Positions 7,250 to 16,308 of a stretch of 64,000 nt of DNA are shown here, in pieces. This DNA is from Nocardia rhamnosiphila NBRC 108938 (GTDB lineage Bacteria; Actinomycetota; Actinomycetes; Mycobacteriales; Mycobacteriaceae). The position numbers and the translations under genes were made by a program. Within the stretch, counting starts at the first letter, position 1; each line of letters starts with the position of its first letter. The stretch lies in NCBI RefSeq assembly GCF_000720425.1, contig NZ_JOAJ01000007.1:62001-126000 (forward strand). The letters are read 5' to 3'. The notes beneath the pieces are model-generated. The model searched no databases. It saw only the letters and a list, made by a program, of their open reading frames with translations, and was not told the DNA's origin.

Positions 7250-10162
7250 TCAGGCGGGCATGGTCGCGTCACCGGACTCGTCACTCGGCGGCCCCGGGTC
7301 GGCGACACCGGTGCTCTTCTCCGCCGACCCGGGCGGTCCGATACCGGGCGGACGCCGGAAACCGGCGAACCTGCCGAGTTCACCGGCGCCATCGGCCATC
7401 ACCTCCGCGACCGGCGTCAACTCCCCCTTGATGATGACATCCACGATGCCACCTTCCGGATCGCCTTCCTTGGGTTGCACCCGCACCACCGCCGATCCGT
7501 CGTCGAAGGTGATGAGGTCACCGCTCGCCAGATCGTTCGGGTCGACGGGCTCCAGGGCATTCTCGTCCAGCCACTCGGCGTCCGTACCGGCGTAGGCGGC
7601 CTTCCCATCGGTACCGCCCTTGTTGCTGTATGCCGCTTCGTAAGCGTCGGCGACACTCGGCCACACCTGCTCGGTGACCTTGTCCCCTTCATGGGTATAC
7701 GGGATACGCCCGTCCTCGTCTCGCGCCTTTTCACCGGTCGGAGCCACCGTCCGCGGTGCGTTCGCGTCATCCTGCTGTCCGGAATCCGGCGCCGCTGTCG
7801 CCTCGCCCGGCGACTGCTGGACCGGCGGTGTGCTGACCGTCGGTTGAGCGGGCTGCGGGGCGGCAACTGGACCTCCCCGCTGCGGGCCGTCCTCGTGATA
7901 CCGCTCGCGATCGTCTTCCAGATCCGCGTCCGGACCGCTGTCGGCGAGGCCGGGATCCTGCAGATTCGACATCATCAGGGGCATCAGCAGACTGGAAGGA
8001 TCGAATGGCACACCACCCTGCGGAACCGCCGCGGACAGTTGATCCATCCCGATGCCGCCCTGAGGCGGCGAATCGATCTGCGCCCGTGACATCTTCGCTG
8101 CCGAGTCGTCCGACGTGTCGCCGCCGGAACCGGTGTCCGAGGCGAGGCCGGTGTCGACACCGCCCTCGGTACCGGTAGAACCGATATCGGCGACACCCGC
8201 GGGGCTCGAACCCGCCGCGGCACCCCAGGAGCCGGAATTCGCCTCGGCAGCCCTGGAACTCGGAGCCGCAGCAGGAACTTGCGAACCCGAGGCCGGCGCC
8301 GCAGCGGCTACTGGCGAACCCGAGACCGGAGCGGCAGCAGCAGCTTGTGAACCCGGGGCCGGAGCCGCAGCAGAAACTTGCGAACCCGAGCGCTCCGAAC
8401 CCGAACCAGCGCGCGCCGAACCCGAAGTCGCATCTTCCGAACCAGAACCAGAACCAGCACTCGAGTCGGAGCCCGAGTCCGAGTCCGAGTCCGAAAAAGC
8501 GTCGATGGCGTATATGCCGGCACCCACGGCGACCGCGCCAACGGCAACGCCACCGGCGATCTTGAGGTTCCGACCGGAACCCGAACCATTGCCGGCTGCC
8601 GACCCGGAACCGGCACCCGAACCAGCACCAGCGCCCGACCCAGCACCCGAACCGGAACCAGCACCCGACCCAGCACCCGAACCGGAACCAGCACCCGACC
8701 CAGCACCCGAACCGGAACCAGCACCACCCGAACCGGAACCAGCACCAGCACCCGACCCGGCACCCGAACCGGAACCAGCACCAGCACCCGACCCGGCACC
8801 AGACCCGGCACCCGACCCGGCACCGGCACCCGAACCAGCACCCGAACCACTGCCACGATCCGGCGCACCCTCACGCCTACCGGCATCCGGCGCACCCTCA
8901 CGCCTACCCGCATCCGGCGCACCTCCACGCCTGCCGGCATCCGGATCCGCGCCGGCACGATTGCGGTCGGGGAGGCCCGGCTCGTGCATGACCAGCAGTT
9001 CATCCCGGCCTGCCCGCCGGCTCTGTCGGTCCGCCTCGCCATCCCGGCGGGCCTGTTCTTCCGCCTCCCTATCCCGGCGAGCCTGTTCTTCCGCTTCTCT
9101 GGCCAGGCGTTCCCGCTCCAGGCGTGCCTGCTCCCGCGCCTCCTCGTCCAGGCGTCGCTGCCGCTCCTCCTCGAGGCGTGCCTGCTCCCGCGCCTCTCTT
9201 TCCACGCGGGCCTGCTCCTCCGCCTCCGCCCGGCCGTGTGCCCTTTCCCGCGCCGTGTCCAGACGGTCCTGTTCTCTCGTGACGTCGCGCTCCAGATCCT
9301 GGATCTCCCGCGCCACTCGTTGCTGTTCTCTCGTCAGCTCTTCCGCCATCCAATGGGCGTTGTTCCGCGCTCCGGACAGATCCGGCAGCACCCTTGCTTC
9401 CTGGTCGCTGTACCGGCTTTCCAGGACATCCCAGCGCGGCTGGGCTGTCACATCGCTCCGGTCCCCGGTGCCGACCGGAGTGGTGTCATTCCACTCCCGT
9501 TGCTGTTGTCTGCGCAGCTCGTCCCGCTGCGCCCGGAGTTCGTTCCGGCGTGCCTGCAGTTCCTCCAGGCCGCGTCTCCCGTCGTGCACCCTGTTCTGCG
9601 CGACTCGCAATTCCGCAATGTCGCGGTCACTGTGGTTCGGCACCCAGGGCGGCCGGCCCTCGGCCTCCCGATGTGCATTGAGCCTGTTCAACGCAGCCGT
9701 GAGCGCCGAGTGGTCCTGCTCGGCCCGTTCGAGCCTCCGCATGAGCCCGCGGGACTCCGGTCGCTCGTCCAACCGTTGCGCGAGGGTCCACCGTCGTCGC
9801 TCCAGATCCCGCAGCTGACTTCGAATCGTGACCTCTCGGGTGAGGTCCATAATCGCCTGGTGTGCCGGTCTCGCGTCGGAATAGTCCCCTCGTTCACCGA
9901 GTGCTCGTCGAATCCGCGCCGGGTCACCGGCGTCTGTGAACATGTCGGCGCCTCTGATCTCCCTGGCCGCGATGGCGCGCATCGGGCGCGTAAGCCCCTC
10001 CCCGAGTCCGCTGGTCGCATCGACCAGACGCCGGGACAGTCGCGCCACGCTACTCGCTATCGACACCAGTCGCTCACCAACCGGACAACCGCGCTTCGGA
10101 TGAGGTGCTACGGCGGCGTTTTCGCTCACCCGAGAAACGTGGCGCCCCGCCGTGGCCCGCAC
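7250..10162 (-). CDS. Large coiled-coil / Gly-Ser-Ala-rich membrane protein, unknown function
   Basis: About 960-970 residues. Residues 100-390 are charged helices with heptad-like Arg/Glu/Gln repeats ([24 protein letters not shown]), a long coiled coil. Residues 405-435 have three [13 protein letters not shown] repeats. Residues 436-530 are almost only Gly, Ser and Ala. A single hydrophobic segment follows ([19 protein letters not shown], about 535-553), then a Ser/Asp run and Ala/Pro/Ser repeats. A compact domain ends it (about 815-930), with [16 protein letters not shown] and [12 protein letters not shown]; this recalls the C-terminal domain of some type VII secretion-associated actinobacterial proteins, a weak match from memory. 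The start is uncertain: GTG 10162 or GTG 10129, neither with a good ribosome binding site. I do not assign a function. Confidence 0.7.
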   Translation of the reverse strand: MRATAGRHVSRVSENAAVAPHPKRGCPVGERLVSIASSVARLSRRLVDATSGLGEGLTRPMRAIAAREIRGADMFTDAGDPARIRRALGERGDYSDARPAHQAIMDLTREVTIRSQLRDLERRRWTLAQRLDERPESRGLMRRLERAEQDHSALTAALNRLNAHREAEGRPPWVPNHSDRDIAELRVAQNRVHDGRRGLEELQARRNELRAQRDELRRQQQREWNDTTPVGTGDRSDVTAQPRWDVLESRYSDQEARVLPDLSGARNNAHWMAEELTREQQRVAREIQDLERDVTREQDRLDTARERAHGRAEAEEQARVEREAREQARLEEERQRRLDEEAREQARLERERLAREAEEQARRDREAEEQARRDGEADRQSRRAGRDELLVMHEPGLPDRNRAGADPDAGRRGGAPDAGRREGAPDAGRREGAPDRGSGSGAGSGAGAGSGAGSGAGSGAGAGSGSGAGSGAGAGSGSGGAGSGSGAGSGAGSGSGAGSGAGSGSGAGSGAGAGSGAGSGSAAGNGSGSGRNLKIAGGVAVGAVAVGAGIYAIDAFSDSDSDSGSDSSAGSGSGSEDATSGSARAGSGSERSGSQVSAAAPAPGSQAAAAAPVSGSPVAAAAPASGSQVPAAAPSSRAAEANSGSWGAAAGSSPAGVADIGSTGTEGGVDTGLASDTGSGGDTSDDSAAKMSRAQIDSPPQGGIGMDQLSAAVPQGGVPFDPSSLLMPLMMSNLQDPGLADSGPDADLEDDRERYHEDGPQRGGPVAAPQPAQPTVSTPPVQQSPGEATAAPDSGQQDDANAPRTVAPTGEKARDEDGRIPYTHEGDKVTEQVWPSVADAYEAAYSNKGGTDGKAAYAGTDAEWLDENALEPVDPNDLASGDLITFDDGSAVVRVQPKEGDPEGGIVDVIIKGELTPVAEVMADGAGELGRFAGFRRPPGIGPPGSAEKSTGVADPGPPSDESGDATMPA

Positions 10163-10608
10163 CTATTTCGCGCGATCCGACAGCTGAACTCCGCATCGCA
10201 CAGCCACCGCACGAAACACGGTTCATATCAACACTTCCTGTACTGATACCGCTGGTCTCTGGTCGGGCCGGCACCGATCAGGATGTCGAGCGTACTGACA
10301 TACTCGACGATGTGGTGCCGGACAGCGCGATTCCATATCACCCGTAGTAGTCGACCGATATCACTTTCCCCTGGTTGTCGACCGAACAACGCTAACCGTA
10401 TCGCGATCGGCTCTTCAGCAATGGGAATGCGAACCCGGGTCGAGCTGCCGGCGACCGCGAAGACCGGCGACACATCCGCCGGAAATCCGCTGTCGCACAC
10501 CATCTACCTTCGTAGATCCTCGATGTGAAGCCGAATCGCACTGGAGGCGCCGTCCGCACCGGACCCGGGTCGGCTACACCCGCTGATCACCAGGTACAGC
10601 CCACTCCT
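10163..10608. other. Intergenic region, no gene seen
   Basis: This 446-bp gap lies between the VWA gene's stop and the start of the large coiled-coil protein gene (both minus). No frame has convincing coding character. The base composition is less GC-rich than the flanking genes, so it probably holds the promoter of the large gene. Confidence 0.5.
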
Positions 10609-11844
10609 TCAGATCGGAGTTCCGATATGCACGACCCGCGCCCATTCCGGTGGCTCGGCCGGAACGTAGTGGGGATCGTGTTCGCTCCACGAGGTTTCCC
10701 GGCGGAACAGCCCGACCACGGTCCGGCACCCCGGCCGGTGTGACGGCCAGGGTGTCTGGCCGTCGGTGAGCACCACGACCACATCCGGCCGGGGCCGCGC
10801 GCGAAGCGCCTTGGTGAAACCGGTGCGCAGATCCGTCCCCCCACCGCCCACCAGCGGTATCCCCTCGGCTCGGCACAGCGGGTGCGCGACACGCGCTGCC
10901 GCATCGCACGACAGCACCGTGACGAGATCCCGCCGGCCGCCCACGGCCCGGGCGATGGCGGCGACTTCGAGCAGTGCGCTGCCGAGTTCGGTGTCGCTGA
11001 CCGATCCCGAGGTATCGATGACCACGCTGACCCGAGGGGGTGTGCGCCGCAGGCCGGGCAGCACGGCGCCGGGTACACCCGCCGAGCGCCGCGCCGGACG
11101 GCTATAGGTGTAGTCCGTACCGACGCCGGGCGCGGTGGCCGCCGCGCGAAGTGCCGCGCCCAGCAGGTCTCGCCACGGCTGCGGCGGATGCAGCGCCTCC
11201 GCCGCCCAGCGCCGCCACCCCTGAGGTGCGTTCCCCGGCCGGCCGGCGATGCCCTGCGCCACGCGGAAGCGGACCGCGTCGCGTTCCTGGTCGCCGAGGC
11301 CTTCCGCGCCGTCCGGTCCCAGCTCCCAGTCGCGGTCGAGTCCGTCGGCGCCGCTACCGCAGTCGAGCCAGGACAGTTCGTCGGTATGCGCGCCGAGGCG
11401 GAATCGGCGTAGATAGTCCTCCATCAGTTCGCCCGCGGGCAGGCCCAGAGTCGAGGGCAGGACGGCACCCGTGGGCTGCACCAACCCATCGCAGAACGCG
11501 TCGTCGTTGATCTCGGCGTCGGCGGCGATATTCATCCGCAGTCGCTCGGCGGGGCCGGACAGCTCGTGTTCGCGGGCGAATCGGTCGCTGCGGGCGTGAT
11601 GGTCGCGGAGCAGATGCGACACCTCGTGCACCAGAACCGAAGCCAGTTCCTCGACCGGCGTACAGTCCACGAACGCCGGCGAGACATAGCAGCGCCAGTA
11701 GCGGTCCACACCCATCGTCGGGACGTCGCGCGACTCGACGATATGCAACGCGTACAGGGCGGTTGCCAGGTAGGGCCGCGCCCGCACCGCCTGCAGGCGG
11801 GCGGCGAAGACTTTCTCGGAGTCGAGCTTCGGCGAATCGGTCAT
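10609..11844 (-). CDS. Metallopeptidase-like / VWA-like protein of a MoxR cassette (DUF2201 type)
   Basis: A 411-residue protein with two parts. The N-terminal half has a zincin-like HEVSH (73-77) followed by LLRDHH, and a conserved AADAEINDD (108-116). The C-terminal half is a VWA-like domain with the MIDAS start DTSGSVSD (277-284) and a later VVLTDGQT. Proteins of this type are usually encoded next to MoxR ATPases and are thought to work with them in protein or metal-complex remodelling. The ATG at 11844 overlaps the MoxR stop by 4 bp (ATGA), which fixes the start and shows translational coupling; the longer frame from 12033 lies inside the MoxR gene. Confidence 0.9.
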   Translation of the reverse strand: MTDSPKLDSEKVFAARLQAVRARPYLATALYALHIVESRDVPTMGVDRYWRCYVSPAFVDCTPVEELASVLVHEVSHLLRDHHARSDRFAREHELSGPAERLRMNIAADAEINDDAFCDGLVQPTGAVLPSTLGLPAGELMEDYLRRFRLGAHTDELSWLDCGSGADGLDRDWELGPDGAEGLGDQERDAVRFRVAQGIAGRPGNAPQGWRRWAAEALHPPQPWRDLLGAALRAAATAPGVGTDYTYSRPARRSAGVPGAVLPGLRRTPPRVSVVIDTSGSVSDTELGSALLEVAAIARAVGGRRDLVTVLSCDAAARVAHPLCRAEGIPLVGGGGTDLRTGFTKALRARPRPDVVVVLTDGQTPWPSHRPGCRTVVGLFRRETSWSEHDPHYVPAEPPEWARVVHIGTPI

Positions 11845-13088
11845 CGGCCGCCCTTCGCGGCGACGCGGGCGGCGGCCCGATCGGCTCCCCGGGATACCGA
11901 CACCATTCCGGTGAGTCGTTCGATCGACGACGGGACCTCCCAGTGGTCCCGGCGCAGGGTGGCGAGGGTGGTCGCGGGCACGACCACCAGGTCCGGTGCG
12001 CCGGTCTCCACCGCTCTCACCAGGAGCACCCACGCGGCATTCCAGCGGGATTCATCCGGTCGGCGGCGGACCGCCGCCACCACGCCGTCGAGCACGGCCT
12101 GGCGCAGATCGCCGCGCTCGGGCAGGTCGGCGGCGGCCGGGTCGGCAAGCAGCGTCTCGGGGTCCGGGAGGTCCATCCGGTCGATGCCGGTCAGCAGTTC
12201 GAAGCCGGGACCGTCTCCCACGGTGCCCCGGACCAGCAGGGACAGCACATCCCGGGAGGACCCGGCGGCGGTGGCGAAGGCGATGAGCCGCAGGGTCATA
12301 TCCCAGCTCCGTGGTGACGGCCACGCCCCACCCCGCCGCGTCTCGCTGGTGGGGAGTTGATGGACGAGGTTGGGGCGTGCCGCGAGGAGCCCGCATACCG
12401 CACGGCGAGCGAAGGTCACCGCCTCCGTGAGCCGTTCCGCCTCGAGCCGGGGCAGGGTCGCACGGGGCCAGGTTCCGCCGAGACCGCGGACGACGACCTC
12501 GGTGTCGTGGGTCCAGTACAGGTGTACGAAACGGTTCGCCAGCGGCGGGCTCAACTCCCAGCCGTCGGCCGCCGAGGAGCGCGGATTGGCCGCGGCCACG
12601 ATGCGGACCCCGGGCGGCAGGCGGAGTGCGCCGATCCGTCGCTCGAGGACCACGCGGAGGAGGGCGGCTTGCACGGCGGGCGGCGCCGTCGACAGCTCGT
12701 CGAGGAACAGCAGACCCCGCCCGGCCCGCACCAGCCGGACGGCCCAGTCCGGCGGGGCCATCGGCACGCCGTGCTCCGCGGGATCATCTCCGATGATGGG
12801 CAGACCGGAGAAGTCCGACGGCTCGTGCACACTCGCGATCACCGTCGTCAGTGGTAGATCCAGGGATTGCGCGAGTCGGGTCAGAGCCGCGGTCTTGCCG
12901 ATCCCCGGCTCGCCCCACAGGAGTACCGGCAGATCAGCGGCTACGGCCAGCGTGAGGGCTTCCAGCTGGGTGTCGGTGCGGGGTTCGGTGGTCGACTCAC
13001 CGAGCAGGGACAACAGTTCACCGGCGATATCGAGTGGGGAGAGATGGGTGCGCTCCGAGACGGGAGGGCACTGAAGGGGTGCGGGCAT
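11841..13088 (-). CDS. MoxR-family AAA+ ATPase
   Basis: A 415-residue AAA+ ATPase. Walker A is GEPGIGKT (59-66) and Walker B is LLFLDEL (126-132); sensor 1 is in IVAAANP and an arginine-finger region with SPPLANRF follows. MoxR proteins remodel partner proteins or help insert metal cofactors and typically act with VWA-domain partners. Here the VWA gene is coupled downstream by ATGA, and a third protein gene is upstream, so a three-component complex is likely (inference). Confidence 0.93.
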   Translation of the reverse strand: MPAPLQCPPVSERTHLSPLDIAGELLSLLGESTTEPRTDTQLEALTLAVAADLPVLLWGEPGIGKTAALTRLAQSLDLPLTTVIASVHEPSDFSGLPIIGDDPAEHGVPMAPPDWAVRLVRAGRGLLFLDELSTAPPAVQAALLRVVLERRIGALRLPPGVRIVAAANPRSSAADGWELSPPLANRFVHLYWTHDTEVVVRGLGGTWPRATLPRLEAERLTEAVTFARRAVCGLLAARPNLVHQLPTSETRRGGAWPSPRSWDMTLRLIAFATAAGSSRDVLSLLVRGTVGDGPGFELLTGIDRMDLPDPETLLADPAAADLPERGDLRQAVLDGVVAAVRRRPDESRWNAAWVLLVRAVETGAPDLVVVPATTLATLRRDHWEVPSSIERLTGMVSVSRGADRAAARVAAKGGR

Positions 13089-13224
13089 GAGGAGTCACCT
13101 TTGGGTCGAGAAGGGTCGGGTCGATGGGATTACGGCGATGCGTGCGAGGGGATCGGCACGAGGCCGCGCTCGGCGGCGCATGGGACGAGGAGCAACCGTT
13201 TCGTCGGATAGGTGCGGACGGAGA

Positions 13225-14622
13225 TCAGCGCGAAGTCGCGTGACGTGGGTGTGCGCGGCGATTGGCCCGGCCGCGAGCGGGTTGCGGACGTGTGGGGCCG
13301 GCTCCGGCCGAACCCGCCCGGAACATGCCGTAGGTGATCCGCTGTCGCGCGGACGCCTCCAGCTCGTCCCGTAACGGGCCGTCGCGTAGGACGGCGTCCG
13401 GGCCGAGCAGGCCCTCGACGACGGCCAGCGCACCGGCGATGTCACCGTGGTCGAGGCGTTCGCGGACGCCGGCGAGACAATCCGGGTGGCGATGGGCGCG
13501 ATCGATGGCCTGCAGACACGGCAGCGGGGTGCCGGTGAGGGCGGCGAGCAGCTCCTCGCGCCGGATCTCGGCCGGGTCGTGGTCGAGCGCGGCCAACACA
13601 CCGTCGATCAGCCCGATCCGGTGTTGCTCACCTCGGCACGCCACCAGATGTGCCCGGTCGGATCGATCCGTGGAGCGCGGCGGATCGGCCGGCGACCAGC
13701 CCGGTATCAGGGCCGAGGCGACCAGCGGATGCAGCCGGCCAGGGGCTATCGCACCGGACCGGAGCAGTGCCAGGTCGGGAAGAGCCCAGGTCGCCGCGTC
13801 GGGGAGGACCGGCAGCGCCGATACTCGCCCATTCGGGTATGCCGCGGCGGTCCGTAGCGTGGCCGAACCGTCGTCCGCGGCGGCCGGCTCGAGAACCATT
13901 TCGCGCCGGCCCCCGAACCGCACCCGCAGCGGACCGGTCTCCCGGCCTTCGGCGCGCAACAGAATCTGCGCTTCCGCCACCCAGCGTCCGACGGCACAAC
14001 CCGCACGCACCCGCGCGGGGAGGTCCGGGACGGCGCTCGCATCAGCCACCGACCGCTCCGCACCGCAACGTATCCGCAGCTCATCGGACCGGTGGGCATC
14101 CCACAGATGGCGGTGGAGATCGAGGCGGAAACGCCGGTCGGGACGGGGATGCGGATGCGGGTCGGTACCGGCGTGGGATCCGTCCCACAGCGCGAGGCCG
14201 ACCCGCTGACCGGCATCCGCCCAGGCGGGCGCTGTACGGGCCACGAGGGATACCGAACCTGTTCTGCCCCGGTCATTTCGCGTACCCGGCGGACCGTAGC
14301 GAGCCAATGCGATGGTCAGGCCCGGTCGCAGCAACCCGTCGGGAGCACATCGCGGCATATGCCACCGCAAGAGTTCGGGTGCCAGCCGGCGTAGATCGTC
14401 CCGGACCCGGGCCGCAGTCTCCCTGCCGTGACTCCGCGTCAGCGCCAGTAGATCGATATCGACATCGAAACCTGCTGCGGCACATGCCCCCGCCCAGTCT
14501 CCGGCGAGACGCCGGGCGGTCGCGGTTTCGATCATGGTGGGCGGCACGGCGAATTCGCGCACGCGCAGCCAGAAGGACAGGCGGGAATCGTTCCCATTCG
14601 TGATCGGAGTGCGCATCAGCAC
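13225..14622 (-). CDS. Hypothetical protein, first gene of the MoxR/VWA cassette
   Basis: 465 residues with no domain I can name. It is Arg- and Ala-rich and predicted soluble, with alternating strand-like segments (about 130-270: RFRLDLHRHLWDAH, GPLRVRFGGRREMVLEPA) and a helical C-terminal third ending in a basic tail. It is transcribed towards the MoxR gene 136 bp away. Similar sized unannotated proteins accompany MoxR-VWA pairs in Streptomyces, as far as I recall, so it may be the client or scaffold of the cassette. Two starts are close together (ATG 14622 and ATG 14616); the choice is uncertain. Confidence 0.75.
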   Translation of the reverse strand: MLMRTPITNGNDSRLSFWLRVREFAVPPTMIETATARRLAGDWAGACAAAGFDVDIDLLALTRSHGRETAARVRDDLRRLAPELLRWHMPRCAPDGLLRPGLTIALARYGPPGTRNDRGRTGSVSLVARTAPAWADAGQRVGLALWDGSHAGTDPHPHPRPDRRFRLDLHRHLWDAHRSDELRIRCGAERSVADASAVPDLPARVRAGCAVGRWVAEAQILLRAEGRETGPLRVRFGGRREMVLEPAAADDGSATLRTAAAYPNGRVSALPVLPDAATWALPDLALLRSGAIAPGRLHPLVASALIPGWSPADPPRSTDRSDRAHLVACRGEQHRIGLIDGVLAALDHDPAEIRREELLAALTGTPLPCLQAIDRAHRHPDCLAGVRERLDHGDIAGALAVVEGLLGPDAVLRDGPLRDELEASARQRITYGMFRAGSAGAGPTRPQPARGRANRRAHPRHATSR

Positions 14623-14985
14623 TCACCGTGCACGAACAGGACCCCCAATCTTCGATCAGAATGAGTCGTCATCGCGAAGATCATATCCGCCGGCACGGAT
14701 CCTGGCCATCCGCTCCTCGGTCGCGGCTTCGGCAGGCCCTCGCGGTCATGACGATCCCGGACCCCACCGGGTGCGGTGCGGCAGCGTGCCTGTGCGATGC
14801 TGGGATATCGGACGAAAGGAATCGACCGTGGTCATGGGCATGGTGCTCGGCGATCGCCGCTTCCGCGTTTCGACGTGGGAGCGATCCGGCCTGTCATCGT
14901 GCTGATCGGCGGCTGATCCCTGCCGTACTCCTGCGTCGAAGCATCGCCGCCCCGCAGGCACCTTCGTTTCCCACAGGAGCACGTC
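14623..14985. other. Divergent intergenic region with possible leader ORF
   Basis: This 363-bp region separates the cassette (minus) from the methyltransferase (plus). It contains the short leader ORF at 14828-14905 and a 10-bp palindrome GGCGATCGCC inside it. The methyltransferase ribosome binding site (CAGGAG) is at its right end. I see no known riboswitch fold. Confidence 0.45.
14828..14905 (+). CDS. Possible 25-residue leader peptide upstream of the methyltransferase
   Basis: A GTG start 5-6 bases after AAAGGA opens a 26-codon frame ending in ...SGLSSC-stop. The ribosome binding site is better than expected by chance. It lies about 80 bp before the methyltransferase start. The Arg-rich middle and Ser-Ser-Cys end could make it an attenuation peptide, but there is no clear terminator/antiterminator pair, so the role is speculative. 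Confidence 0.3.
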   Translation: MVMGMVLGDRRFRVSTWERSGLSSC

Positions 14986-16158
14986 ATGTCCACGATCGGT
15001 TGGACCGACCACGGACCTTCTCTTCCCGCCCGGTGGCATTCCGAGAATGCCGCCCCTGCCCCCGAACGCGTCGTCGCCGTGGACGATCGCATCACCGCGA
15101 AAGCCGCGTACGGCCTGGCGAAAGCCGGCACCGGGCTGCTCTGGCAGGGCGATTTCCACAACGCCCGCCAGCTCGTGCGGGCCGTGGACCGCCGCTGGCA
15201 ACGGGTTCCGCGGACCGGACGGGCCGGAAGCGACCCCGCCGCTCTCTTCTACGACCACCGTGCCGCACGGGCCGAACGAGCCGAACTGCTCGGCAGGCTG
15301 CTGGTTGTGCTGGAGCGCGACCGCTCGCTGCGGCTGCGGCGCGCACCGGATGTACGGCCGGCCTGCGAACACGCATATGGTGCGGCCACCGGCGACCCGG
15401 TGGCCGACGAGCGGATCTGTGTGTCGCTGCCCGAACTCTTCGGCGTCCTCAGCGCCTACCAGTGGCATCGCAGGGGTGTCGAAGTTCCCGCGCTCGGCGC
15501 GCGCATCCACCCGGACTACGGCGTCTTCTCGCCGGTGCGCGGCGAATACATCGATCTGGTCGCTCGGGCGCCGTTCCCGGCGGGCGCCGGGCAGCCGCTG
15601 GCGTTCGACCTCGGCACCGGCACCGGAGTGCTCGCCGCCGTCCTCGCCCGCCGGGGCGCCCGGGTGGTGGCCACCGATATCAACCCCCGCGCCGTCATCT
15701 GCGCACGTGCGAACATGCGCCGGCTCGGCCTCGGTGACCGGGTGCGGATCACCGAGGCCGACCTGTGGCCGAGTGGGCGAGCCGACCTCATCGTGTGCAA
15801 CCCGCCCTGGCTTCCGGCGGAGCCGACCTCCGCGCTGGAGCTGGGCATCTACGACCGCGGATCCGATGTGCTGCACCGATTCCTGGACGGCCTCCCGACC
15901 CACCTGACCGAAACCGGTGAGGCGTGGCTCGTCCTGTCGGATCTCGCCGAGCGGCTCGGATTACGGACGCGCGACGAGCTGCTCGCCCGTATCGCCGCCG
16001 CCGGTCTTCGCGTGGCGGACCGCTACGACACCACGCCGCGGCATCCCCGGGCCGCGGATACCACCGACCCTCTGCACGAGGTCCGGCGGTCCGAGGTCAC
16101 GTCGCTGTGGCGGTTGGTGCGGAACTCCCGGCCGGATACTCGACCGCCGCAATCGTAG
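14986..16158 (+). CDS. SAM-dependent methyltransferase, N5-glutamine/HemK-like
   Basis: A 390-residue protein. The Rossmann methyltransferase core is at about 180-350: motif I FDLGTGTG (207-214), acidic residue in VVATDINP (228-234) and catalytic-type NPPW (272-275). NPP[FYW] marks enzymes that methylate an amide or amino nitrogen (HemK/PrmC, N6-adenine). The first 170 residues are not the usual PrmC helical domain, so the substrate is unknown; protein glutamine methylation is one option. The ATG has a CAGGAG ribosome binding site. It stands alone between a divergent promoter and the transporter gene. Confidence 0.85.
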   Translation: MSTIGWTDHGPSLPARWHSENAAPAPERVVAVDDRITAKAAYGLAKAGTGLLWQGDFHNARQLVRAVDRRWQRVPRTGRAGSDPAALFYDHRAARAERAELLGRLLVVLERDRSLRLRRAPDVRPACEHAYGAATGDPVADERICVSLPELFGVLSAYQWHRRGVEVPALGARIHPDYGVFSPVRGEYIDLVARAPFPAGAGQPLAFDLGTGTGVLAAVLARRGARVVATDINPRAVICARANMRRLGLGDRVRITEADLWPSGRADLIVCNPPWLPAEPTSALELGIYDRGSDVLHRFLDGLPTHLTETGEAWLVLSDLAERLGLRTRDELLARIAAAGLRVADRYDTTPRHPRAADTTDPLHEVRRSEVTSLWRLVRNSRPDTRPPQS

Positions 16159-16308
16159 GGCCGCGGCTGCTGCCGGGTGAGCCGACCGGTCGCGGAAATT
16201 CCGGACCCCGCCTCCGGACCGGGGCCTCTACCTGCACACTGAGTGCGGAGCCGCGCGGGATTCCGGTCCTCGCGCACTCCGTGTACGGGTGAATGAGAGG
16301 GATCACTT

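Noticed and set aside
8115..9818. Long plus-strand frames opposite the coiled-coil protein gene
   Set aside because: They are antisense shadows of a repetitive GC-rich gene; the minus frame gives the coherent coiled coil, linker and membrane segment.
14540..14990. Riboswitch before the methyltransferase
   Set aside because: No recognised conserved core (SAM, cobalamin, ykoK or similar) could be found by eye; only a possible leader ORF remains.
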